Assembly: GCF_000717995.1 (NCBI RefSeq)
Contig: NZ_JODM01000018.1
Span: forward strand, 1 to 64,000
DNA: 64,000 nt
Source: Streptomyces violaceorubidus
GTDB taxonomy: Bacteria; Actinomycetota; Actinomycetes; Streptomycetales; Streptomycetaceae
Direction of reading: 5' to 3'
The notes beneath the pieces are model-generated. The model searched no databases. It had not been told where the DNA came from and saw only the letters and a program-made list of their open reading frames with translations. Made by a program: the position numbers and the translations under genes. This document shows, piece after piece, positions 8,342 through 17,331 of the stretch. The number at the start of each line of letters is the position of its first letter. Position 1 is the first letter of the stretch.

Positions 8342-9340
8342 CCGGTAGGCGCCCGGTGTCGTGCCCGTGACCGCCCGGAACGCCCGGTACATCTGGGCCT
8401 CGCCGCCGAAGCCGCACGCGTCAGCCACGGCGGCGAGCGGGCGGTCGGGGTGGGCGCGGACCATCCGCTGCACGTGTGACACCCGCACCCTGCGGATCAG
8501 CCCCGTGAGCGTCTCCCCGTCCTCGGCCAGCGCCCGGTACAGCGTGCGCCGGGAGACACCGCAGCCCGCTGCCACGGCGGCGGCGTCCAGACCGTGGTCC
8601 AGGGCGTGCCGGCGCACGAACCGGTGGACGCGTTCACGCGTGAACGCCGTCGCCGACGACCGGGGCAGTGCTCCGTCCGCGGCCCAGCCGAGAGCGGTGT
8701 CCAGCAGGTCCAGGGCATGGGGCAGCAGCGCGAGGGCGGCCACGGGATCGCGGCCCTCCAGACGGTGGAGTCCGACGAGGAAGTCGGCGACCACCCGGCC
8801 GGGGGTCGAGGAATCCAGTTCCACGGCGGTCGCTCGGCTCAGCGAACGGTGCGGCAGGCAGTTCCTGGGCACCTTCACCACCAGCTGGGAGAAGTCGCCG
8901 GCGAAGTCCAGCTCGTAGGGGTGGGCGCTGTCGACGAAGGCCATCGCCCCCTCGGAGAGCACGGCCACGCGTCCGTTCTGCTCCAGCCTGGCCCGGCCGT
9001 CGAGCTGGATATTGGCCAGCACGACGTCCTCGTGGTCGCGCGCGATCAGCCGGCCCGTCCGGACCACCCGCTGGGGGCTCGCGGTCAGCGCGGCGAAGCC
9101 CACCCCGTCCACGTCGGACGTCTCGATGCGGGCTTCGAAGGTGTCGCCCCCGCCGGCGCGCACCGCCACCCCGACGAACGTGTCGCACACGACATCCGCC
9201 CAGAAGTCGAAAGCGTCGGACGCCCCGGCACCGGCGCTGGACCACCGGGTGCGGGAACGGACCGCCCGGCCCTCCTCGGCGGGCGGAGGGACGGGGACGG
9301 CGCCCGTGGTGGTGCGGTGCCCGGGTTGACGTGTTCTCAT
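8333..9340 (-). CDS. AraC-family transcriptional regulator
   Basis: This 335-residue regulator has an N-terminal AraC-binding-like sensor domain of the NphR/FeaR kind (residues about 40-210, ending around VVKVPRNCLPHRSLSRA). A C-terminal double helix-turn-helix follows: AAVAAGCGVSRRTLYRAL, then ADACGFGGEAQMYRAFRAVTGTTPGAYR. Regulators of this subgroup often activate genes for aromatic or nitrile degradation. The adjacent flavoprotein gene is convergent, so any target must be elsewhere or upstream. An ACACGTGTG element lies in front of the gene near 9381. Confidence 0.85.
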   Translation of the reverse strand: MRTRQPGHRTTTGAVPVPPPAEEGRAVRSRTRWSSAGAGASDAFDFWADVVCDTFVGVAVRAGGGDTFEARIETSDVDGVGFAALTASPQRVVRTGRLIARDHEDVVLANIQLDGRARLEQNGRVAVLSEGAMAFVDSAHPYELDFAGDFSQLVVKVPRNCLPHRSLSRATAVELDSSTPGRVVADFLVGLHRLEGRDPVAALALLPHALDLLDTALGWAADGALPRSSATAFTRERVHRFVRRHALDHGLDAAAVAAGCGVSRRTLYRALAEDGETLTGLIRRVRVSHVQRMVRAHPDRPLAAVADACGFGGEAQMYRAFRAVTGTTPGAYRSG

Positions 9341-9415
9341 GGGCTCTCCGTGTCATGGGGGTGTCGGCGACGCGCGTCGCGACACGTGTGGAGAACGTGC
9401 CGTGATCGCCGCGGT

Positions 9416-9443
9416 GTTCCCGCCGGCCGGGGCCGGTGGGAAC
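9416..9443 (-). terminator. Terminator of the glycan-uptake operon
   Basis: GTTCCCGCCGGCC pairs with GGCCGGTGGGAAC (one G-U pair) about 55 bases after the GH36 stop codon. It marks the probable 3' end of the importer/GH36 transcript. Confidence 0.65.
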
Positions 9444-9498
9444 AGGGGTGATGACACGGATGGCACCGTCCGGCCGGTAACGGGCCGCCGCAGACGCC

Positions 9499-11304
9499 CT
9501 ACAGCCGAGGGCCGGGTTCGAGGTCCGGGTGGCTGAGGCGGGCCAGGCCCCCGGAGGGCACCGGGAGGACCGAGGGCCCGGACGACAGTTCCGCGAGGGA
9601 CCGGTGGACTAGGCGGCCGCGCGCGTCCCAGATCTCCAGTCGGACACTCATCGGGAACGAGTCGTTCACCACCAGCGGCGCGCTGTCGTCCGCGTTCGCG
9701 ATCAGCACCTCGCGCCAGGGCCGTTTCGGCAGCGTCACCGCGTGCGGCGCGTAGCGGGCGACGATGTGGCGGTCCTCGTCGTGGGCGGCGATCAGCGGGT
9801 AGAGCAGGTCGGGGCGCTCCGGGAGCAGTTCGCCGTGCAGGAGGGTGTCCCGGTAGGTGCGCCACACCCGCATCCAGAACGCCAGCGCGTCCGCCGGGGC
9901 GTCGTCGAGGCCCACGAGGTCGACGGACACCTGGGGGACGCCGAACAGGGCGTTGACCAGGTGGTGCGCGACACGTTCGGCACTGTCGTCCGAGGCCCAC
10001 ATGATCGGATCGCTGTGGATCGGTGTGCCGGGCCGGGCCAGGCGCAGATCGACGATGCCGACCCGGTTCTGGGTCGCGCTCAGCGGGCAGTCGCCCACGC
10101 GCAGCATCGTGGCGAACCGACCGACGGCCGGATGCACGTACGGCTCGCGGAACTCGATCAGCGGCCGGACTCCCGCCGCCGCGACGGCGTCGGTGATCTC
10201 CGCGAGCAGCCGCACGGTCGCCGCCACGGGCGAGTGCGGCGAGGGGTCGTCGGGCACCGGGGTGGCGAAGCGTTCGAGGAAGTCGAGCTTGACCCCGTCC
10301 GCGCCGGTCTCCACGACGAGGTCGCGGATGCGCCGCACGAGGTAGTGCCGTGTGGCGTCGTCCCGGGGGTCGAGGACCGCGGCGTCGAGTTCCCTCTCGT
10401 CGTACCGCGTGGCGAGACCGGCCGTACGGGCCTCGGCGTGGTGGCCGAGGAAGGGGGTGCCCACCCACCACATGGTGCGCAGTCCCCGGGCCCGCAGTTC
10501 GGCGATCAATCCGGCCGGGTCGGGAAACTTCTCGGTGGCCGCCTCCCAGTCGCCGCACGAGCCGTAGCCGCGTGCCAGTGACATGGTCTGCCAGCCGTCG
10601 TCCACGATGACGACGCCGAAGCCGAGCGCGGCGGCCCGGTCGGCCTGGGCCAGTACCGCCGCGGCCGTGACGTCCTGGTGGGCGAAGTACCAGGTGCACA
10701 GCACCGCGTCCTCGGCGCCGGGTGTCACCGGGGGCCCGTCGCCCCGCTGGAGCCAGCGCCCGGTGTCCGGTACGGCCGTCGCGAAGGGGCGGCCGGAGAC
10801 GTCGAGCAGCAGCCGGACCTCCTCGCCGGGTTCGGCGTCCCCCACGGTCACCATGACGGCGAAGTCCGCGCTCTCCTCGACCAGTCCGGCCCGCACGGAG
10901 GTGCGGTGGCTGCCGGCGTCGAGCGCGTAGACCAGGCCGGTCCGGTCCTGGCGCCGCAGCAGGGCGCCGAAGGGGAGGCCGGTGAGGGCGGTGGTGTCGG
11001 CGGGTTCTCCCCAGGAGGGCGGGATCGTGGCGTGCGGGGCGGTGCTGCCCGGGTGCCACCAGGTGACCGCGTCGGCCGCCGGGACCAGGACGGTCAGTTC
11101 CAGCGGGGCGGGGCCGGTGCGGAACGCGATCTCCCACACGCCGTCGGCGAGCTCGGCCGCCCGCACGGGGCCGGTGCCGGTCGCCTGGAGCCGGAGTCCG
11201 CGTGCCGTCGCCGTCGTGCCCAGGGGCACGGGTTCCTGCGGTGGGGCGGTGTCCCGGCCGGGCACCCAGAAGGACGCCGGTGCCGGGGATCGAGTGTCAG
11301 TCAT
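9499..11304 (-). CDS. GH36 alpha-galactosidase
   Basis: This 601-residue glycosidase has an N-terminal beta domain followed by a TIM barrel. The barrel contains VVIVDDGW, the nucleophile motif GVKLDF (Asp near residue 342) and the acid/base motif RVGDC (Asp near 404), which fit family GH36/clan GH-D. It should release terminal alpha-linked galactose. No signal peptide is present, so it acts in the cytoplasm on imported oligosaccharides. Its ATG overlaps the stop of the upstream importer permease gene (ATGA), indicating translational coupling. Alpha-N-acetylgalactosaminidase is an alternative specificity. Confidence 0.8.
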   Translation of the reverse strand: MTDTRSPAPASFWVPGRDTAPPQEPVPLGTTATARGLRLQATGTGPVRAAELADGVWEIAFRTGPAPLELTVLVPAADAVTWWHPGSTAPHATIPPSWGEPADTTALTGLPFGALLRRQDRTGLVYALDAGSHRTSVRAGLVEESADFAVMVTVGDAEPGEEVRLLLDVSGRPFATAVPDTGRWLQRGDGPPVTPGAEDAVLCTWYFAHQDVTAAAVLAQADRAAALGFGVVIVDDGWQTMSLARGYGSCGDWEAATEKFPDPAGLIAELRARGLRTMWWVGTPFLGHHAEARTAGLATRYDERELDAAVLDPRDDATRHYLVRRIRDLVVETGADGVKLDFLERFATPVPDDPSPHSPVAATVRLLAEITDAVAAAGVRPLIEFREPYVHPAVGRFATMLRVGDCPLSATQNRVGIVDLRLARPGTPIHSDPIMWASDDSAERVAHHLVNALFGVPQVSVDLVGLDDAPADALAFWMRVWRTYRDTLLHGELLPERPDLLYPLIAAHDEDRHIVARYAPHAVTLPKRPWREVLIANADDSAPLVVNDSFPMSVRLEIWDARGRLVHRSLAELSSGPSVLPVPSGGLARLSHPDLEPGPRL

Positions 11305-12194
11305 TTGTTTCCCGAGAAGGAGATTCCGCCGATGATGTGGCGCTGGGCGAGAAAGAAGATCAGTACGCAGGGCAGGGTCACGACGACGGTCGTGGCCATG
11401 AGCAGCGGTGTGTTGGTGCCGTTCACCGACTGGAATCCGGCGAGTGCCAGCGGCAGCGTCTTCCACCTGTCGTCGGTGATGAAGATCGCGGCCTGGAAGA
11501 AGTTGTTCCAGTACGACATGAACTGCAGGACCGCGGTCGCGATCAGCACCGGGCGGGACAGCGGGAGGTAGACCGACCACCAGATGCGGAACCATCCGGC
11601 GCCGTCGAGGATGGCGGCGTCCGTCAGTGACTCCGGAAGCCGCAGGTAGAACTGGCGGAACAGGAAGATGAAGAAGGCCGATCCGAAGAAGGTGGGCACG
11701 ATGATCGGCCACAGCGTGTTGAGCATGTCGAGGTTCTTGAACAGGACGAACTGCGGGACGATCGTCACTTCCTGCGGGAGCAGCAGGGTCGCCAGCACGA
11801 TGCCGAACAGCACGTTCGAGCCGCGGGCCCGGATGCGGGCGAAGGCGAAGCCCACCAGTGAGGACGAGTAGACGACCGCCGCCACCGGGACCAGCGTGCT
11901 GAGCAGCGAGTTGCGGAAGTACCGCCAGAACGGGAACGAGTTGAGGCCGCTCGAGAAGTTCGACCACTGCCACTGGACGGGCCACAGCGCGATGCCCCCG
12001 CTGGAGACGCCCTCCGGTGTGCGCAGCGCGGTCGCGATCATCCAGAGGAAGGGGTAGACGAAGACGACCGATCCCACGATCAGGACGGCGACCGAGGTGT
12101 AGCGCGCGGCCGACGTCCCGTCGCCCCGTGCTCTCGGGGCGCGTGCGGTCCTTTCCGCGCGTGTGCTAGGCATCTCTTTACTTGGCGCGGACAC
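11301..12194 (-). CDS. Sugar ABC transporter permease (MalG type)
   Basis: This 297-residue membrane protein has six predicted helices beginning near residue 33. The binding-protein-dependent permease motif is EAA-like: LTDAAILDGAGWFRIWWSV. It forms the importer channel with the MalF-type permease encoded upstream. The GTG at 12194 is preferred because GGGAGG lies six bases before it; this gives a 17-base overlap with the preceding gene. An internal ATG at 12173 is possible. No ATPase gene is in the locus, so the importer probably uses a shared MsiK-type ATPase, as known for Streptomyces sugar importers. Confidence 0.9.
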   Translation of the reverse strand: MSAPSKEMPSTRAERTARAPRARGDGTSAARYTSVAVLIVGSVVFVYPFLWMIATALRTPEGVSSGGIALWPVQWQWSNFSSGLNSFPFWRYFRNSLLSTLVPVAAVVYSSSLVGFAFARIRARGSNVLFGIVLATLLLPQEVTIVPQFVLFKNLDMLNTLWPIIVPTFFGSAFFIFLFRQFYLRLPESLTDAAILDGAGWFRIWWSVYLPLSRPVLIATAVLQFMSYWNNFFQAAIFITDDRWKTLPLALAGFQSVNGTNTPLLMATTVVVTLPCVLIFFLAQRHIIGGISFSGNK

Positions 12195-13239
12195 GCCGCC
12201 TCCCTTCCTTGGGACCCTGCGATTCGTAGTAGACCCAGAAACTGCTGCCCCGGAAGACGACCGCGGTGAGCACCATGATCATGAGGAAGAGGATCCAGGC
12301 GAGGGCGGAGGCATAGCCCATCTGGAAGAACTTGAACGCGTTCTGGTACAGGTAGAGGACGTAGAACAGCAGGGAGTTCGAGGGTCCGCCGCCGTTCTGC
12401 GTGATGACGTAGCCCTGGGTGAAGGTCTGCATCGCGTAGATGAGTCCCGTCACCACGTTGAAGAAGATGACCGGGCTGATCTGCGGAATGGTGATGTTCC
12501 ACAGGGAGCGGAGGCGGCCGGCGCCGTCGAGTGCGGCCGCCTCGTAGAGTTCGGACGGGATGTCCTGAAGCCCCGCCAGATAGATGATCATGTTGCCGCC
12601 GACGGTCCACAGGCTCATGACGACGACCGCGGGCAGTGCCCAGCCGGGGTCGAAGAGCCACTTCGGGCCCTCGATGCCGAGCAGCCCCAGCACCCCGTTG
12701 ACCAGGCCGTGGTCGGGGTTGAACACCCAGATGAACAGCACCGCCTGCGCCACCCCGCTCACCAGGGAGGGCAGGTACCAGATGGTGCGGAACACGTGGA
12801 TGCCGCGGACCTTGACGTTCATCAGCAGCGCCACCGCCAGCGACAGCACCGTCTGCGCCGGGACGCTGAGGACCGCGTACAGAAGGGTGACCTTGACGGC
12901 ATGCCCGACGTTCGGGTCGTGCAGTGCCTTGCGGTAGTTGTCGAGCCCGGCGAACCGCGCCGGGCTGATCAGGTCCCAGTGGGTGAACGACAGGACCAGC
13001 GAGTAGATCATCGGGCCGCCGGTGAAGAGCAGGAAGCCGACGATCCAGGGGGAGACGAAGAGCCAGAAGGCCGCGGTCGCGCGCCCCACCCACCTTCGTC
13101 GCACCGCGAGCCACAGGGCGGCCGCGAGCACCCCGAAGACGACGGCCATCATGATGACGAAGGCGACGATGGGCTGGAGCGCCACATCCAGGTGAAGCCG
13201 GGCGAGGAAGCCCTCCAGGCCCTTCACTATGTCTGTCAT
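12178..13239 (-). CDS. Sugar ABC transporter permease (MalF type)
   Basis: This 353-residue permease has an extra N-terminal hydrophobic segment (residues 22-46), then the usual six-helix core. It carries the coupling motif LYEAAALDGAGRLRSLWNITIP that contacts the ATPase. It pairs with the MalG-type permease whose gene overlaps its 3' end and with the lipoprotein encoded just upstream. The additional N-terminal helix is not part of the minimal permease core. The ATG has only a weak upstream ribosome binding site. Confidence 0.9.
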   Translation of the reverse strand: MTDIVKGLEGFLARLHLDVALQPIVAFVIMMAVVFGVLAAALWLAVRRRWVGRATAAFWLFVSPWIVGFLLFTGGPMIYSLVLSFTHWDLISPARFAGLDNYRKALHDPNVGHAVKVTLLYAVLSVPAQTVLSLAVALLMNVKVRGIHVFRTIWYLPSLVSGVAQAVLFIWVFNPDHGLVNGVLGLLGIEGPKWLFDPGWALPAVVVMSLWTVGGNMIIYLAGLQDIPSELYEAAALDGAGRLRSLWNITIPQISPVIFFNVVTGLIYAMQTFTQGYVITQNGGGPSNSLLFYVLYLYQNAFKFFQMGYASALAWILFLMIMVLTAVVFRGSSFWVYYESQGPKEGRRRVRAK

Positions 13240-13291
13240 GTCGGGGATCCGGTCCTTGTCGGTGCCGTTCGCGGCCAGTCCGCTGCGAGGG

Positions 13292-14551
13292 TTACTTGGT
13301 CGCGTCGAGCATCTTCTGGCACTCGGCCTCGAGCTGCGGCAGCACGGTCGCCGGGTCCTCGTGGCCGGTCCCGATCGCGGTGCGGGAGTTGAGAGCGGTG
13401 GAGAAGGTGCTCTCGATCTGGACCTTGTTCTTCACGTACGGCGTGGTCACCGCGCGCTCGACGGCGTCGACGAAGACCTGGAGGCCGGCCTGGGGCGCGG
13501 CGGACTTGAAGGCGGCCAGCGAGTCCTTGACGACGGGTACGCCGAGCGCGGACTCCTTGGACGCCAGCAGGTTCTGGGCGGCGGGGTCGGTGCTCACGAA
13601 CCGCGTGAACGTCTGGGCGGACTTGGTCTGCTCGGCGTTCGCGCTCCTGGAGATGCCGAGGCCGTCGACCTCCATGGGCTCACCGCGGCCGGGCATGGGC
13701 ACGAGCGCGAAGCGGGAGGGGTCAAGGGCGGCGAACTTCGCGATGTTCCACGGGCCGAAGTCGGGCAGTGTGGCGACCTTGCCCTGGGCCAGCCACTGGA
13801 ACATGTCCTGTCCCTGGGCGGCGATCGCGGTCGGGGCGAAGCCGTCCGGCTTCACCGAGTCGACGACGGTCTTCGCCGCCCGGACGCCCGCGGCGTCGCC
13901 CATGGTGCACTTGGTGCCGTCGGCGTTGTAGTAGGAGCCGCCGTCGGCGAGCAGCCATCCGTCGTACCACAGGGGCGCGGAACCGTAGACCTTGGACGAG
14001 CCGGAGCCGGTGGTCATCTTCTTCGCGGCGGCGACGAAGTCCTGGGTGCCGAGCGGCTTCGTGGCCGACGGCACGGGCAGTCCCGCCTTGGTGAAGCTGG
14101 TCTTGTCGACGGCCATGACCTTGCTCTTGGCCACGAACGGCACGGCGTAGTCGGTGCCGTCGACGGTGCCCGCCTTGGCGACGGCCGGGGAGTAGTACGC
14201 GCCGGCGTCGACGTCGACCGGCTTGAAGGCGCTGAAGAAGCTCGGCAGCGAGGTGTTGGAGATCGCGGCCACGGTGGGGGCGTCCCCGCCGGCGATGGAG
14301 GTCTGGAGCTTCTGCTCGTAGTCGCTCTGGATCCAGTTGGCTTCGACATCGATGTCGGGGTGGGCCTTTTCGAAGGCGGCGACCATGTTCTTGATCGTCG
14401 CGTTCTCCTCGTTGCTGCCCCAGTAGGCGAAGGAGATGGATGCGGAGTCTTTGCCGCTGTCTCCGGGGGTGGCCCCGCTCTCGTTGCCGCACGCGGCGAG
14501 GGAGGCCAGGCAGCCGACGACGATGGCGGCTGTCACTGCGGTTCTCAACAC
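13292..14551 (-). CDS. Extracellular sugar-binding lipoprotein of ABC importer
   Basis: This 419-residue protein is the solute receptor of the importer. It has a lipoprotein signal peptide with lipobox LAAC (Cys21), so the mature protein would be lipid-anchored on the outer face of the membrane. The remainder is a family 1 solute-binding fold: ISFAYWGSNEENATIKNMV near the start, and LPDFGPWNIAKF in the hinge region. The GTG start has AAGGACC seven bases upstream. It lies between the unassigned glycosidase and the permeases in one apparent operon, so its ligand is probably an oligosaccharide trimmed by the surrounding enzymes. Confidence 0.9.
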   Translation of the reverse strand: MLRTAVTAAIVVGCLASLAACGNESGATPGDSGKDSASISFAYWGSNEENATIKNMVAAFEKAHPDIDVEANWIQSDYEQKLQTSIAGGDAPTVAAISNTSLPSFFSAFKPVDVDAGAYYSPAVAKAGTVDGTDYAVPFVAKSKVMAVDKTSFTKAGLPVPSATKPLGTQDFVAAAKKMTTGSGSSKVYGSAPLWYDGWLLADGGSYYNADGTKCTMGDAAGVRAAKTVVDSVKPDGFAPTAIAAQGQDMFQWLAQGKVATLPDFGPWNIAKFAALDPSRFALVPMPGRGEPMEVDGLGISRSANAEQTKSAQTFTRFVSTDPAAQNLLASKESALGVPVVKDSLAAFKSAAPQAGLQVFVDAVERAVTTPYVKNKVQIESTFSTALNSRTAIGTGHEDPATVLPQLEAECQKMLDATK

Positions 14552-14599
14552 GGGAAGGTCCTTGTCATCGCGGCTCGTTGCCGTTGGAGGGTGCCGGGT

Positions 14600-15895
14600 T
14601 CATTTCTGTTCGTCGGCCGCGGGCGTCTCGCCGCCGCCGGTGATGCGGATACGTGTGCCGACGGGGACGTGCACGCGGGTGGTGCGGCCGTCCCGCCAGG
14701 TGTGGGTCCAGTCGACGGCGTTGCCGCCGGTCACCCACAGTTCGCTCGCCTCGTGTCCCTCGTGGCGCACGCCGACGACCGAGGTGCCGACGGCCACTTG
14801 GTCGGCCTCCAGCCAGGCGTCGGCGGGGATGTGCGAACGGGTGCGCACCTCGCCCCGGTGGGCCCCGGGGGCCAGGCCGGTCAGTCCGGCCGCGAGGTGG
14901 GCGACATGGGTGAACGGGACTTCGGGGTAGTGGGCGCGGGAGTCCGCCAGGTGGCGGATCCACCGGAGGGCTTCCTCGTCGCGTCCGTAGCGCAGATACG
15001 CCTCGGGCAGGTAGGTGAAGGCTTCGATGTTGTGCGGCGGGCTCTGTTCCAGGCCGGTACCGAGGAAGTCCAGGTGGGCGTCCGCCCGGTCGTCCGCTCG
15101 CATCAGGCCCTTGACCGCCGGGAACCACGTGCTCTCCAGTGAGAAGCCGCTGACCGGCCCCTCGCGGGTGAAGCCCGCGGTGTAGCACCGGTGGTCCGCC
15201 AGCCACCAGTTCTCGGCGAACTCGGTCTCCAGGGCGTGGGTCCGCTCCGCGTTCCATCGCGCGAACTCCCTGTCCAGCCCCGCCTCCTTCGTGACGTCGG
15301 CGAGTGCGGCGTGGGCCGCCCACTGGCTGGCGATGCCGTCGGCGGACACCAGCAGGTGCGGCTGTTTCTCCACCTCGTTGTACGTGGCCGTGCCCTGGAA
15401 GATCCGACCACTGCCGCGCTCGCCGGCGACTCCGTTGCCCAGGGGGTCGTGGGCCTGTACGAACGAGGTCAGGGTGGTGCGGATGAACGAGGCGATCTCA
15501 GGTGTCCGCAGGAACCGGTCGTCGCGCGTCCAGCGGTACTGCTCGACGGCCTTCTCCACCAGTTCGAACGGGGCCGGGATCTCCCGGACGAAGTCGTCGT
15601 CGTCGTGGTAGTCGATGGCCGCGGGCGTGCCGTCGAAGAGGAACGCCCACAGCGGGTACCAGCCGCGCCGCTCGGTCGCCGAGGCGGCGAAGTGCCGGAG
15701 CATCGCCAGGTTCTCGGTGTCGAGACCCAGCAGGTGGGCGCCGAGCATCTGGTGGGCCAGGTCCCGGGAGTAGAACATCGGCCGGTCGGTGAGTCCCGCC
15801 CAGTAGCTCGGCAGGAAGTCCGCGCTCCGCCCGGTCTGCACCCACTCCCGTGCACGCGATGACGCCCAAATGAAAGACTCGACAAGATCCGTCAT
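14600..15895 (-). CDS. Putative alpha/alpha-toroid glycosidase, family unassigned
   Basis: This 431-residue protein is rich in helices with the spacing of six-hairpin glycosidases. It has conserved-looking acidic and aromatic motifs: YSRDLAHQMLGAHLLGLD, YHDDDDFVREIPAPFEL, FSLESTWFPAVKGL and NIEAFTYLPEAYLRYG. A C-terminal beta-like tail of about 80 residues follows. I cannot place it in a known GH family. It has no signal peptide, so it should act in the cytoplasm. It is the first gene of the operon encoding the importer and GH36, which supports a role in processing the imported glycan. The frame is open upstream to 16003; the ATG at 15895 is chosen because family-like sequence starts there, though its ribosome binding site is weak. 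Confidence 0.6.
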   Translation of the reverse strand: MTDLVESFIWASSRAREWVQTGRSADFLPSYWAGLTDRPMFYSRDLAHQMLGAHLLGLDTENLAMLRHFAASATERRGWYPLWAFLFDGTPAAIDYHDDDDFVREIPAPFELVEKAVEQYRWTRDDRFLRTPEIASFIRTTLTSFVQAHDPLGNGVAGERGSGRIFQGTATYNEVEKQPHLLVSADGIASQWAAHAALADVTKEAGLDREFARWNAERTHALETEFAENWWLADHRCYTAGFTREGPVSGFSLESTWFPAVKGLMRADDRADAHLDFLGTGLEQSPPHNIEAFTYLPEAYLRYGRDEEALRWIRHLADSRAHYPEVPFTHVAHLAAGLTGLAPGAHRGEVRTRSHIPADAWLEADQVAVGTSVVGVRHEGHEASELWVTGGNAVDWTHTWRDGRTTRVHVPVGTRIRITGGGETPAADEQK

Positions 15896-16241
15896 GCTGG
15901 ATCTGAGCTGAAGCGTTACACCTTGACGTCCTGAGCCCGTGAAAGTGCTTGAGGGCTGCGGATACGTTGGTCCCTGCGCCATGAAAGGGAGTGTTGCACG
16001 CACGTCAACTTCACGTCAACGCATCGTTGCTCGCAACCTTCCGAAGGATTTGTGTTCGCCCATCACCGCAGGTGGGAGCGTTGCCTCGGACATCTCAAAC
16101 GTGTCTCGGGCGGCTACGAGGGGTCCGAAACGCGCCAGTACGGCGCCGGGATCGCCCGATCGGGCCGCAGTGGGGCGAGGCGCGGAGGTGTGCCGGGAGA
16201 GACGCCGGAAGACAATGACGTACTTATGACGGATCCGTCAA
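15896..16241. promoter_or_regulatory. Control region of the glycan-uptake operon
   Basis: This 346-base region lies between the LacI gene end and the operon start. It holds a perfect 14-bp palindrome TGACGGATCCGTCA (16227-16240) abutting the LacI stop. GTCAAC occurs twice, 11 bases apart (16004-16009 and 16015-16020), and GTCAA recurs near 16237 and 16248 with the same spacing. A short inverted repeat, GTTGC-TC-GCAAC, lies near 16025. Read on the minus strand, the GTCAAC repeats give TTGAC elements resembling -35 boxes. These are candidate operators and promoters; which one the LacI protein binds cannot be told. Confidence 0.45.
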
Positions 16242-17252
16242 TTACCCGTCAACGGAAGGGGTGCGCGGCGGCGCGGTGGAGGCGCGCACGATCAGCTCCG
16301 GGTCGAACAGCAGCTCGCCGGAAGGGACCAGCTTGCGGTTGACCAGGTGCACCATGGCCGTCGACACCGACTGCGCGATCCGCTCCACGGGCTGGCGCAC
16401 GGTGGTCAGCGGCGGATCGACGAAGTCCATGACCAGCGAGTCGTCGTAGCCGACCACCGACAGGTCCTCGGGGATCGACATCCCCCGGCGCCGGGCTGCC
16501 CGGATCGCGCCGAGCGCCATGTAGTCGCTGGCCGCGACGATCCCCGTGACCCCCTGGCCGAGCAGCTCCCCGGCGGCGGACATCCCGCCCTCGACGCTGT
16601 AGACCTGACGGGCGACGAGCCGTTGCGGATCGGCGACCCCGCGCGCGGTCATCGCCCGGACGAACCCGGCCAGCCGTCGCTCGCTCGGACGGTTCCCCGC
16701 CGGGCCGGCGATCAGACCGATCTCGCGGTGCCCGAGACCCCACAGGTGCTCGACCGCCAGTTCCGCCGCCACGGCGTCGTTGGTCGAGCAACTGGGCGCC
16801 GGATGCCCCGCGATCGCGCCGTTCACCAGCACGAAGGGGATCTTGCGCTCGGTGAGCAGCTGGTAGACGGTCGGGTCGGCGTCGATCAGGGTGTTGCTGG
16901 CGGAGGCGAAGACCGCGCCGGCGATGCCCAGGTCCATCGTCGAGGAGATGAAGTCGATCTCCTGAAGCCCGCCCACCGTGGTGGAGCCCACTATGGCCCT
17001 GAAGCCCTGGGAGGCGAGGGCCGACTCGATCAGTTCGCACAGCTGGCCGAAGAACGGCTGGGCCAGTCCGGGGGTGAGGACCACGATCAGCTGGCTCTGC
17101 CCGCCGCGCTCGTAGCCCAGCTCGCGGATCGCCTCCTCGACCTGGCGCCGGGTCGCCGTCGCGACGACTCCGCGGCGGTTGATGACGCGGCTGACTGTGG
17201 CCTCGCTGACGCCCGCTCGCGCCGCGACGTCGCTGATCCCGACCTTGGCCAT
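16242..17252 (-). CDS. LacI-family transcriptional regulator of the glycan locus
   Basis: This 336-residue repressor has an N-terminal LacI helix-turn-helix (ISDVAARAGVSEATVSRVIN) followed by a periplasmic-binding-protein-like effector domain (LIVVLTPGLAQPFFGQLCEL, VVGYDDSLVMDFVDPPLTTV). The ATG at 17252 is preceded by GAGGGAGTC; the frame is open further upstream without conserved sequence. It sits between GH95 and the importer operon, on the same strand, and close to the divergent GH110-GH38-GH2 genes, so it most likely represses the whole locus until an imported sugar binds. Candidate operators lie at 16227-16240 and 19814-19826. Confidence 0.9.
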   Translation of the reverse strand: MAKVGISDVAARAGVSEATVSRVINRRGVVATATRRQVEEAIRELGYERGGQSQLIVVLTPGLAQPFFGQLCELIESALASQGFRAIVGSTTVGGLQEIDFISSTMDLGIAGAVFASASNTLIDADPTVYQLLTERKIPFVLVNGAIAGHPAPSCSTNDAVAAELAVEHLWGLGHREIGLIAGPAGNRPSERRLAGFVRAMTARGVADPQRLVARQVYSVEGGMSAAGELLGQGVTGIVAASDYMALGAIRAARRRGMSIPEDLSVVGYDDSLVMDFVDPPLTTVRQPVERIAQSVSTAMVHLVNRKLVPSGELLFDPELIVRASTAPPRTPSVDG

Positions 17253-17331
17253 GACTCCCTCTGCGTGAACGGCGCCGCCCGGCGTGTGGCGAGTGTACCG
17301 GGAGCATGCCGGGCACCGGACGGACCGGTCC

